A stretch of 44,014 bases of DNA from contig PACL01000065.1 in NCBI GenBank assembly GCA_002700095.1, positions 1 to 44,014 on the forward strand. The letters are read 5' to 3'. The notes below the pieces were generated by a model. That model saw only the letters and a program-made list of their open reading frames with translations. It did not search any database and was not told the origin of the DNA. The DNA is from Fulvimarina sp. Lineage in GTDB: Bacteria; Pseudomonadota; Alphaproteobacteria; Rhizobiales; Rhizobiaceae. How positions within the stretch are numbered: position 1 is the stretch's first letter; each line of letters begins with the position of its first letter. The position numbers were made by a program, and so were the translations under genes. Shown here piece by piece: positions 25,170-36,200 of the stretch.

Positions 25170-26698
25170 TCGGCCCACCGCAGCTTGGAGAGGCCGTAGC
25201 TGCGCTCGAGCGGATCGACCACTACGCCCTGAAGGGCCTTCGGATGGGCGACCGTCTGCTGATACCAGGCGATCGGGATCACCGGCAGTTCAGCCTGAAC
25301 GCTTTCGATCACGCTCTCAACCGCATCAGCGCGAGCCGCTTCGTCCGTCGTCTCCAATGCCGCAGCAAGGGCTTCTGCGACCTTCGGGCTGTCCCAGTTC
25401 ATGGCACCCCAGTCGCCGCCCCCGGAGCCGAAATCGTCCGCCGCATTGACGATCGGGTCCGGCGTCAGGCCGTAATTGCGGGCATAGAGTGCGACGTCGA
25501 GCGAGCCGTCCTGATGGCCGGCGGGAATATCGGAGGAGTTGCCGACGGACACGTTCAGATCAACGCCGATTTGGCGCCACTGGTCCTGCACGGCGGCGGC
25601 GATCAGCGGCAGTTCGGGGCGGTTGGGAAAGGTGCGCAGGGTTAGTTCGAACCGCTTGCCGTCGCGCATGAGGATGCCGTCGGGCCCCGGCTCCCAGCCA
25701 AGTTCGGCCAGCAATGACTTGGCTTCGCTGAAGTTGGTGCTCAGCGGGGCGAGACTGTCCGAATGCCAATCTTCCAGCGTCGGCGGAAAAAGCTGGGTCG
25801 CAGCAGCTTCCGGAAAGCCGAGAATGCCGGCGGCGATGCCTTCCCGATCGATGGCGAGCGACAGCGCGCGGCGCGCCTTTGCCTCGGCGAGCTGCGGCCG
25901 GGCAAGATTGAGTTTCAAGGCGATGGTGCGGGGAATGGGCACGACTTCGACCTCGACGTCGTCGAGCGGCGAAAGCTGCCGGATGCCGGCCGGATCGAGC
26001 GTGACGGCGAGGTCCGTATCACCGCTTTCGACCATCAGCGCCCGCGCCTCGGCGCGGCTGGCGGACATATAGCTCGCGGTCTCGATCAAGGCCGGCTCGC
26101 CCCAATAATCGGAAAAGCGCTCGACCTCCAGGCTGATCGGCGGCGCGACGAAGGTGATGCGGAAAGGCCCGGTGCCGATCACTGCGACCGTGGAGCCGTC
26201 CTCGGCAAAGGAAGCCGGCGCGAGGATCATCGTCGCATAATTCGCCATCAGCGCCGGCAGCGGCGCAAAGGGCTTTTCGAGGCGAACGACCACATCATCG
26301 CCATCGGCGGTTATATCCGCGATCGGCGCCAGAGAGAGGATGCCCGGATGGGAGAGAGCGCGATTGAGGCTCGCAGTTGCCTTCGCGGCGTCGAGCCCCG
26401 TTCCGTCGTGGAATTCGACGTTCGGCCTGAGCCTGAACCGCCAGGTCAGACCGTCCTCGCTCGACGACCATTCACGCGCCAGCCCCGGCACCAGAGCACC
26501 GCTCGCGTCGGCATCGACCAGCGTCTCGCCGATGCCCATGCGCTGGTAGGTATAGCCGTCGCTCGACGGATCGAGGCTGGTGACGTGCCAGGACGCTGCC
26601 ACGGCGACACTCGTGCGGGCCTGCGCGACGACCTGAGACGGAGCCAGGATGCAGAGCGATGCCAGAAGGCTGGCGGCTGCAAGACGCGATTTGAGCAT
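25166..26698 (-). CDS. Opp/Nik-type importer binding protein (SBP_bac_5)
   Basis: A 510-residue periplasmic binding protein. Signal peptide: MLKSRLAAASLLASLCILAP, with cleavage near VVAQA. The SBP_bac_5 core is clear: PGLAREWSSSEDGLTWRFRL, NVEFHDGTGLDAAKATASLN, ALSLAIDREGIAAGILGFPE and AKSLLAELGWEPGPDGILMR. This class binds peptides, nickel chelates, or metal-metallophore complexes (as CntA does). The start at 26698 has GGAAAG just upstream; 26710 is an in-frame alternative. It is the first gene of the operon, 460 nt after a cobalamin riboswitch and 160 bp after a possible Zur box. Metal-chelate uptake is therefore more likely than peptide uptake. Confidence 0.88.
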   Translation of the reverse strand: MLKSRLAAASLLASLCILAPSQVVAQARTSVAVAASWHVTSLDPSSDGYTYQRMGIGETLVDADASGALVPGLAREWSSSEDGLTWRFRLRPNVEFHDGTGLDAAKATASLNRALSHPGILSLAPIADITADGDDVVVRLEKPFAPLPALMANYATMILAPASFAEDGSTVAVIGTGPFRITFVAPPISLEVERFSDYWGEPALIETASYMSASRAEARALMVESGDTDLAVTLDPAGIRQLSPLDDVEVEVVPIPRTIALKLNLARPQLAEAKARRALSLAIDREGIAAGILGFPEAAATQLFPPTLEDWHSDSLAPLSTNFSEAKSLLAELGWEPGPDGILMRDGKRFELTLRTFPNRPELPLIAAAVQDQWRQIGVDLNVSVGNSSDIPAGHQDGSLDVALYARNYGLTPDPIVNAADDFGSGGGDWGAMNWDSPKVAEALAAALETTDEAARADAVESVIESVQAELPVIPIAWYQQTVAHPKALQGVVVDPLERSYGLSKLRWAE

Positions 26699-27157
26699 GC
26701 TTCTTTCCATTTTTCGACAGGGCCAGGTTTCCCCGGTTTTTGCGCATCGGACGAGACGAGCATTGAGAGGTCGCATCTCTGGGCCTAAGGCCGGAGCCGG
26801 TTGCCTTTGAGATCCGTAGCGCGGGCTCGATTCGCGATAAGCAGAGGCCTTGTAGCGTAATTGTATAACATTACAAGATCGTATCGTGGCATTCATCCGA
26901 TGATCGCTGAAGAGGGACGGACGAAAGTCGCACTGCCGCCATCGCCGTTCAGGGCCAAAGGCAGAACATGCCGTGCAGACAGCCGGTGCAAACCTTGAAA
27001 GTCAGAAGAGAAGGGCATCCGGCCGCTCCAGAAACAAAGGAGGCAAAGGCCGAGCGGATGCATGCTGGCACGGGACGCAGCGATCCCGCCTGTCAGGGGG
27101 CCGCGTCGCAAGCATACGATCCACCGGGACACCCCGCCCAGGGAAGGTTACGTTCGG
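26699..27157. other. long leader between riboswitch and importer operon
   Basis: About 460 bp with no gene I can support. A 79-residue minus-strand frame (26893-27132) and a 37-codon frame from an ATG near 27107 lack clear ribosome-binding sites or motifs. The Zur-like palindrome lies at 26857-26874, suggesting a second promoter there. CCGCTC and GAGCGG around 27019-27060 could form a stem-loop in the leader RNA. Confidence 0.4.
26857..26874. promoter_or_regulatory. possible Zur box upstream of the importer operon
   Basis: GTAATTGTATAACATTAC is an imperfect palindrome (GTAAT...ATTAC). Its right half TATAACAT is identical to the Zur consensus half-site; the left half matches only about 4 of 9. 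It stands 159 bp before the first importer gene. Zur control is a hypothesis. Confidence 0.4.
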
Positions 27158-27354
27158 CCATGGCAGGTCTCCTGGCTCGCGGATCGCCGCTCCTTGCCCT
27201 GCCTTCCCGAAGCACGAGGGCTTCAGTGGCTTGGAATGGGCACGGAGCTAACCGCTCACAGTTGCGGGGGCAGCCTCGGATTCGTTCAGCGCTTTTGCAC
27301 CGGACTCACCGAATTCCCTCTTAGCCACCGGATCTGGCGATCCGGCGGACCATG
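27158..27354 (-). promoter_or_regulatory. cobalamin riboswitch
   Basis: Read on the minus strand, the element has all landmarks of the adenosylcobalamin family: GGGAATTCGGTGAGTCCGG early on, the core GCTGCCCCCGCAACTGTGAG, CCAAGCCACTG in the middle and a perfect B12 box AGCCAGGAGACCTGCC (plus-strand 27162-27177). CATGG near 27354 can pair with CCATG near 27158 to close P1. It points toward the seven-gene importer operon whose first gene starts 460 nt downstream. These switches turn genes off when coenzyme B12 is plentiful, so the operon is probably tied to B12 or cobalt supply. No expression platform next to the 3' end is obvious. Confidence 0.92.
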
Positions 27355-27494
27355 ACGTCCATATGTTGTCCTGACGACTTGCGGGAGTCAACGTCTCACA
27401 TCTCTGTCGCCAGCCTTCCTCGTTTACGACACGCGGCGATCTGAACCGCACCGGCTTTCCCGGTGACCTCATTTCCTGAGAGAATGGGGTCATC

Positions 27495-27850
27495 GTGACG
27501 AAACCGACATCGAAGAGATATCCGCCGGAGGTCCGGGAGCGGGCTGTCCGAATGGTTCGGGCGCATCGCGCCGATCAGGCGTCGCAGTGAAAGGCGATTT
27601 CCTCCATAGCGGCGAAGATCGAAGCCTGAGCGAAGTCGAAGGGTCGGGCGAGACGTTGCGCAAAATGGGTGCAGCAGGCTGAGCACGATCAGGGCGTGCG
27701 CGCCGGGCAGACGAGCGAGGAGCGCGACCGGATCAAGGGTCTCGAACGCGAGGTTCGCGAGCTGCGCCGAGCCGATGAGATCCTGCACAAGGCATCGGCG
27801 TATTTTGCCCAGGCGGAGCGAGCCGAGAACCTTGGGCGCCGGTTCAAGCC

Positions 27851-27854
<4 letters not shown>
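27495..27854 (+). pseudogene. IS3-family orfA, nonsense and insertion
   Basis: Reading from a GTG at 27495 gives KPTSKRYPPEVRERAVRMVR, the start of an IS3 orfA helix-turn-helix, but a TGA at 27588-27590 replaces what is normally Trp. Further on, AAKI is followed by about 20 foreign bases near 27618-27640 that include CTGAGCGAAGTCGAAGG, then the SGETLRK motif in another frame. An extra A near 27664 restores the frame for [11 protein letters not shown] and the coiled-coil end [20 protein letters not shown]. The stop overlaps orfB as ATGA. Confidence 0.85.
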
Positions 27855-30998
<3,144 letters not shown>

Positions 30999-31310
30999 TC
31001 AGGCGCCGGCGGCCGCTGCGGGATTGTCGACGATCCCCATGAGGTCGGATTCCTTCATGATGATCAGGTCCTCGCCCTCGATCTTGACCTCGGTGCCCGA
31101 CCACTGGCCGAAAAGCACGATGTCGCCGGCCCTGGCGTCGACCGGAACCAGCGCGCCGGCTTCGTTGCGCGCCCCTGGCCCAACCGCCAGGACTTCGCCC
31201 TGCTGGGGCTTTTTTTGAGCGGTATCGGGAATGATGATCCCGCCCGAGGATTTGGCTTCGGCGTCGATGCGGCGCAGGACGACGCGATCGTGGAGCGGTC
31301 GGAATTTCAT
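30999..31310 (-). CDS. groES: co-chaperonin GroES
   Basis: A 103-residue GroES, slightly longer than the usual 95-98. It has [20 protein letters not shown], then [20 protein letters not shown] (the mobile loop is residues about 18-34) and [20 protein letters not shown]. It caps the GroEL ring. An Ala-rich tail PAAAAGA replaces the usual ending. A CIRCE palindrome lies 59 bp upstream, so HrcA should repress the pair outside heat shock. Confidence 0.95.
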   Translation of the reverse strand: MKFRPLHDRVVLRRIDAEAKSSGGIIIPDTAQKKPQQGEVLAVGPGARNEAGALVPVDARAGDIVLFGQWSGTEVKIEGEDLIIMKESDLMGIVDNPAAAAGA

Positions 31311-31368
31311 CGGAGCGTTCTTTCTGCGGCGGGCGTTGAGAGCAGGCCGCAGAGGTTACATAGGCCGG

Positions 31369-31395
31369 CTGGCACTCGATTGATAGGAGTGCCAG
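31369..31395. promoter_or_regulatory. CIRCE element (HrcA operator)
   Basis: CTGGCACTC (31369-31377) and GAGTGCCAG (31387-31395) are a perfect inverted repeat with a 9-base spacer, the 9-9-9 layout of CIRCE. The classic arms are TTAGCACTC/GAGTGCTAA; here TTA is CTG, matched by a change in the other arm, so symmetry is kept. It stands upstream of groES. Confidence 0.92.
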
Positions 31396-31607
31396 AACTT
31401 TTAAGCCGGCGCGTTTTATTTTGAATCGGTCGTCTTCATTGAACGCGACCAGACACAAGCCATGTAAGAGTGGGAGTTTTTCTTTCGGAAAGGCTCCCGG
31501 CCGCGCGGTCGGGCTGGTCGTCGGACCGGTTCCCGGTCCATGCTCCGCATCCTCGTTCTTGGGTTATCCACCGCGCAGCTCTCCTCCAATACGAGACGTT
31601 CATCATC

Positions 31608-31874
31608 ATGGCACTCACCTTCCCCAATCGATCGCGCAGTTACGACGCGCAGGGCCACCGGGTCCGCTTCGTCGGTTATGACGGGATGATGGAGGTGCCC
31701 TTCTTCGTCGAGGAGACCGCGCTTTCTTCCAGCGGAACGACGCAGACCGGTTCGGAAACCGGCTTGCTCAAGGCGTTCGACGCGGCGCGCGATGTCGTTC
31801 TCAGGGTCGCCGCAAAAGCCTATGCCCGCAGCCGCAAGAAGATGTACGTTCTCACCGACAAGGACTTTGCCTGA
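31608..31874 (+). CDS. DUF1488 family protein
   Basis: An 88-residue protein. MALTFPNRSRSYDAQGHRVR, then FVGYDGMMEVPFFVEETAL and LLKAFDAARDVVLRVAAKAY match the DUF1488 family of small alpha- and betaproteobacterial proteins, whose role is unknown. The family start is M-x-L-x-F-P, so I use the ATG at 31608 and not the in-frame one at 31470. It is divergent from groESL; the ribosome-binding site is weak. Confidence 0.85.
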   Translation: MALTFPNRSRSYDAQGHRVRFVGYDGMMEVPFFVEETALSSSGTTQTGSETGLLKAFDAARDVVLRVAAKAYARSRKKMYVLTDKDFA

Positions 31875-32122
31875 TCCGACGTCCGCCCCCTCGCCACAGC
31901 GGCGATGGTGCCGATGCCGGGGCGATGTCGGCGCGCCTGTTGATTCCATCGGCACTTGTAAGTCGAAATAAAATTCCCAATTTACTGATAGTAGGCGGAT
32001 AAACGAATTGACTTGAGAGCAGTCCCGACATTCAATTCCGGCATTTCCTGCTGAAAATCGATCATCCCCGCCAAGAAATACTTCTAGGCTTACTGCGACT
32101 TTTTATAACGAAAGGGTGTCCC
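31875..32122. promoter_or_regulatory. AT-rich leader of the cold-shock gene
   Basis: This stretch has notably lower GC than its surroundings, with a TTGACT -35-like box at about 32010-32015 and no clear -10. The leader before the cold-shock gene would be around 80-100 nt, as usual for csp mRNAs that fold differently in the cold. AAAGGG precedes the start. Confidence 0.4.
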
Positions 32123-32335
32123 ATGACCACGGGAACCGTCAAATGGTTTAATTCCGACAAGGGCTTCGGCTTCATCGAGCCTGACAATGGCGGCGGCGAT
32201 GCCTTCGTCCACATCAGCGCCGTCGAGCGCTCGGGGCTGAGCAGCCTGCAGGATGGCCAGAAGGTCTCCTACGAACTCGTCGCCGATCGCAAGAGCGGCA
32301 AGATGTCGGCTGAAAACCTCTCCGCCATCGCCTGA
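32123..32335 (+). CDS. cspA: cold-shock domain protein
   Basis: A 70-residue single cold-shock domain. MTTGTVKWFNSDKGFGFIEP holds RNP1 (KGFGFI), and DAFVHISAVERSGL holds RNP2 (here AFVHIS). It binds single-stranded RNA and DNA and melts RNA structure. An acidic-Gly loop DNGGGD separates the motifs. A GC-rich stem-loop at 32347-32364 follows the stop. Confidence 0.95.
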   Translation: MTTGTVKWFNSDKGFGFIEPDNGGGDAFVHISAVERSGLSSLQDGQKVSYELVADRKSGKMSAENLSAIA

Positions 32336-32535
32336 CGATCTGTCTTGCGGCGCGCGAGCGCCGCGAGTCCCCTACGGGGTCGGGATGGGGTCGGAGACAA
32401 ATGTCCCGGAAATCCACTCTCGATCCGACGGACGCAGCGCTTCGATCCCCCGCGCTACGTCGCACCTATGTCGTAAGCAGATGCCCGCCCCGCGCCGCGA
32501 CCGACATGGCGCCGGACCGGCGCACGGAGACGAAC

Positions 32536-32676
32536 ATGTCCAAGCGACAAGGCAATCGCGAAGTCCGCAAGCCGAAAGCCGAGAAGCCCAAAGTTGCTGC
32601 CGCCGAAGCGGCTTCGGCGGTTCTGGGCAAGGGCTCCCTGGAGCCGCTCAAGCCGATGAAGAAGAAGAAGGCCTAG
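32536..32676 (+). CDS. small Lys-rich conserved protein
   Basis: A 46-residue basic protein: MSKRQGNREVRKPKAEKPKV and a C-terminus ending PLKPMKKKKA. Similar short proteins starting M-x-K-R-x-x-N-R/K-E-V-R-K-P-K occur widely in Hyphomicrobiales, by recollection and without a search. Function is unknown; the charge suggests nucleic-acid binding. GGAG lies 7-10 bases before the ATG. A longer in-frame start at 32401 is unlikely. It follows cspA on the same strand. Confidence 0.7.
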   Translation: MSKRQGNREVRKPKAEKPKVAAAEAASAVLGKGSLEPLKPMKKKKA

Positions 32677-32922
32677 CGCAGCGACCGGCTCCGGGCTTCC
32701 TTCGGCCGACTGGGACCGAAGAGTTCGACATCGAACGACGTCACTGATCGGCACCTCGCCGACGAACCCCGATCCGATCGCTGAATACGCCCGGAGATGA
32801 CGGCTGACCGCCACGCAGATCCCGGCCTCGCCGCCAGCCGGCCCGGACCGGGCGACCACGCCGGCGCCGATCGTCGATGTGGACCGTCTGAAACAGTCCA
32901 GCGGATGCGAAAGGCCAAGCCC

Positions 32923-33144
32923 ATGATCAATTCCCGGATGACGCGCGAGCGCGCCGAAGGCAGCTTCCAGCCGAAGGGCGAGCGCAGCGACAAGGGCTCC
33001 GCGCTGCGCACGATCGAAGCCAGCCGGGTTCTCGTCCAGGCCAAGTCCGCAAAGCTGAAAGAACTCCGCCTGGCGCGGGACGCGACCATCGTCGTCGCGC
33101 CGGACAAGCCCGGGAAGAGCCGCCGCACCAAGCAAGGCGCATGA
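32923..33144 (+). CDS. small basic hypothetical protein
   Basis: A 73-residue charged protein: MINSRMTRERAEGSFQPKGE, IEASRVLVQAKSAKLKELRL, and a basic end PGKSRRTKQGA. The middle is a predicted helix. AAAGG stands before the ATG at 32923; in-frame ATGs at 32905 and 32797 are alternatives. I do not recognise the family with certainty. The run of small basic genes after cspA suggests related stress functions. Confidence 0.55.
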   Translation: MINSRMTRERAEGSFQPKGERSDKGSALRTIEASRVLVQAKSAKLKELRLARDATIVVAPDKPGKSRRTKQGA

Positions 33145-33288
33145 TCACCCTCAGATGAGGGAACCGTTCGGGCGGCCGTGCATGCCGGCGGCCGCTCCGT
33201 TTTTGTCTTCGTTCGTCCGCGACGAACCGCAAGGCGCCTTCGACCGAACTCCGGCCTCCAGCCCGCATCGTACGAAGGACCGGCCCTG

Positions 33289-36200
33289 ATGATTCCCGAG
33301 GCCTATGCAGAAACAGATCCCGTCGAGACGCGGGAGCGATTTTCCGAGCACTGGCTCGGCCAGTTGCTGAACCGCGCCGAGAGCCGCCCCCTCTGGTCCG
33401 ACAAGGCGCCGGTTCGCCAGGAGCTGTTCGGCGTGGAGCGCCTCGAACAGCACGCCGAAAGCCTCGCGCGGGCCCAGACCGTCACCGACCATCCGAGCGC
33501 CGTCCTGTCCCTGCACGTCAGGCTCAGGCGGAACGCCGCCGTGCTGCTCGCCGCCTACCGGGAAAGCGCGGCGGAACTCGAGCAAGGCCGGAGCGTCGTT
33601 CCCGCCGCCGAATGGCTGCTCGACAACTATCACATTGCCGAAGCGCAGATCCGCGACATCAGGGACGATCTGCCCAGCGGCTACTATCGCAAGCTGCCCA
33701 AGCTCGCCGCCGGCCCCTTCGCCGGCTATCCGCGCATCCTCGGCCTCGCCTGGGCCTATGTCGCCCACACCGACAGCAACATGGAAGTGGAGTCGCTGCG
33801 TCGTTTCGTGGCGGCCTATCAGCGGGTCCAGCCGTTGACGATCGGTGAGCTTTGGGCGGTTCCGATCACGCTGCGCATCGTTCTCGTCGAAAATCTGCGG
33901 CGCCTGGCGGACCAGATCACGGCCGGTCGGCTGGCGCGGCAGGAGGCCGACCGTTGGGCCGACAGTCTGCGCGCCGTCGGCGCAACCCCGAGCGCACTCG
34001 GCGCGCTGGTCTCGACCCTTTCCAGCGAGCTCCTGTCGGAACGCTTCGCCGCGCAACTTGCCAAGCGGTTGCGGGATCTCGACCCCTCGACCACCCCGGC
34101 GCTCGCCTGGCTGGAGGAGCGGCTGCGCCAGCAGTCGACCTCGAGCGAAGAGGTCGTGCACCATGTCCAGCTACGCCAGGGTGCCTCGAATGTCACGGTC
34201 CGCAACATCGTCACCAGCATGCGGCTGGCCTCGGACATCGAGTGGGCCGATCTGTTCGAAAGTGTCAGCCTCGTCGACGCGCGGTTTCGGGCAAGAAGCG
34301 GCTTTGCCGACATGGACTTCGCCACCCGCAATCTCTACCGCAGCGCCATCGAGCAGTTGTCGCGCGGCTCTGACGCCAGCGAACTGGAAATCGCCGAACG
34401 GGCCCTCGACGCGGCCGAACGCGCCGCGACGACGGGCGAGGCCGACGGCGAGCGGGTCGCCGACCCCGGCTATCACCTGATTGCCGAGGGTCGCGCAGCG
34501 CTCGAACGGGCGATCGACTTTCGCCCGTCCGTGCGGCTCTCGTGGAGCCGCTTCGGCATGCGTCTCGGCATTACCGGCTATGTCGGCGCGATCCTTCTCC
34601 TCGCCACGTTCCTCTCGCTCCTGGCGGCCGTTGCGATGGCGAGCGCGGGGGCCGGCATCGTGCTGGTCGCGCTCTTCGCCCTCGTCGCGATCGTTCCGGC
34701 GAGCGAAGTCGCCACCGTCGTCGTCAACCGGGCGCTGACCGTCGGCTTCGGTGCCAACGCGCTCCCATCTCTCGATCTCAAGGAGGGTGTGCCATCGTCG
34801 CTGCGCACCCTCGTCGTGGTGCCGACGCTTCTGACCGGCGCTAGGGATCTGCGTGAGCAGATCGAGCGGCTCGAGGTGCATTTCCTGTCCGGCACCGGCG
34901 GGGACATCGCCTTCGCGCTTCTGGCCGACGGTGTCGACGCGGCGTCCGAGGTCGTTGACGGAGACGCCGAACTTCTTGGCATCGCCGCCGCCGAGATTGC
35001 GCGCCTCAATGCGCGTCATGGCGAAGGTGCCTCAGGTCCACGGTTCCTGTTCCTTCACCGCCGCCGCCTCTTCAACGCATCGGAAGGCGTCTGGATGGGA
35101 TGGGAGCGCAAGCGCGGCAAGCTGCACGAGTTGAACCGTCTGCTGCGGGGCGCCACCGACACGTCCTTTGCGGGCACCGACGGCTCCGTGCCGAGCGTGC
35201 CCGCCGGCGTGCGCTACGTGATCACGCTCGATGCCGATACCCGGCTGCCACGCGACACCGCCAACCGCCTGATCGCCAAGATGGCGCATCCCCTGAACCG
35301 GCCGCGGTGGTCGCCGTCGGCACAGCGCGTCGTCGGCGGCCACGCGATCCTGCAGCCGCGCGTCACCGCGTCGCTGCCGATCGGGAGCGAAGGCTCGCTC
35401 TATCAGCGGGTCTTCTCGGCTCCCGGTGGAATCGACGCCTATTCCGCCGCCGCGTCCGACGTCTACCAGGATCTCTTCGACGAAGGCTCGTTCACGGGCA
35501 AGGGCATCTACGATGTCGACGCCTTCGAGGCGGCGCTCGCGGGGCGCGTCCCCGACAACACCATGCTGAGCCACGACCTGTTCGAGGGCGCGCTCGCACG
35601 ATCCGGCCTCGTCTCCGACATCGAGGTCGTCGAGGAGTTTCCGTCCCGCTATGACGTCTCGACGCGGCGCCAGCACCGCTGGGTGCGCGGCGACTGGCAG
35701 CTCCTCCCCTGGATCCTGAGCTTTGGCCGAGGACGGGAGCATCTGCCGGCCGTCGGTCGCTGGAAGATGATCGATAATCTGAGGCGATCGCTGATCTCGC
35801 CGCTGGCGCTGGCGGCACTGTGGCTGTGCTGGCTGATGCCTCCGACCGCCGCCCTGATCGGCACGCTCGCCGTTCTGGCGGCGATCGGCACGCCGACGCT
35901 GATGCCGATCGCCCTGTCGATCGTCCCGCACCGCTCCGGCGTCATGCTGCGCGGCCATCTCGTCCGCATCGCCGGCGAGATCAAGATGGCGGTGCTGCAG
36001 GCCGCGCTGCTGGTTGCCTTCCTGCCCGATCATGCCTGGCTCATGGGCGACGCGATCGCCCGCACGCTCCACCGTCTCCTGGTGACGCGCCGGCTGCTGC
36101 TGGAATGGACGACGTCCGAGCGCTCATCGGCGGCGGCGCGATCCGGCCTGCGCGGCTTTGCCCGGAGCATGGCAGGCGGAACGATGCTCGCCGCTCTGGT

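Noticed and set aside
26893..27132. 79-residue minus-strand frame after the riboswitch as its target gene
   Set aside because: It has no convincing ribosome-binding site, odd composition and no recognised family; the importer operon is the better target.
32347..32364. Stem-loop after cspA as an intrinsic terminator
   Set aside because: The 7-bp GC stem has no U-tract and such stems arise often in GC-rich DNA.
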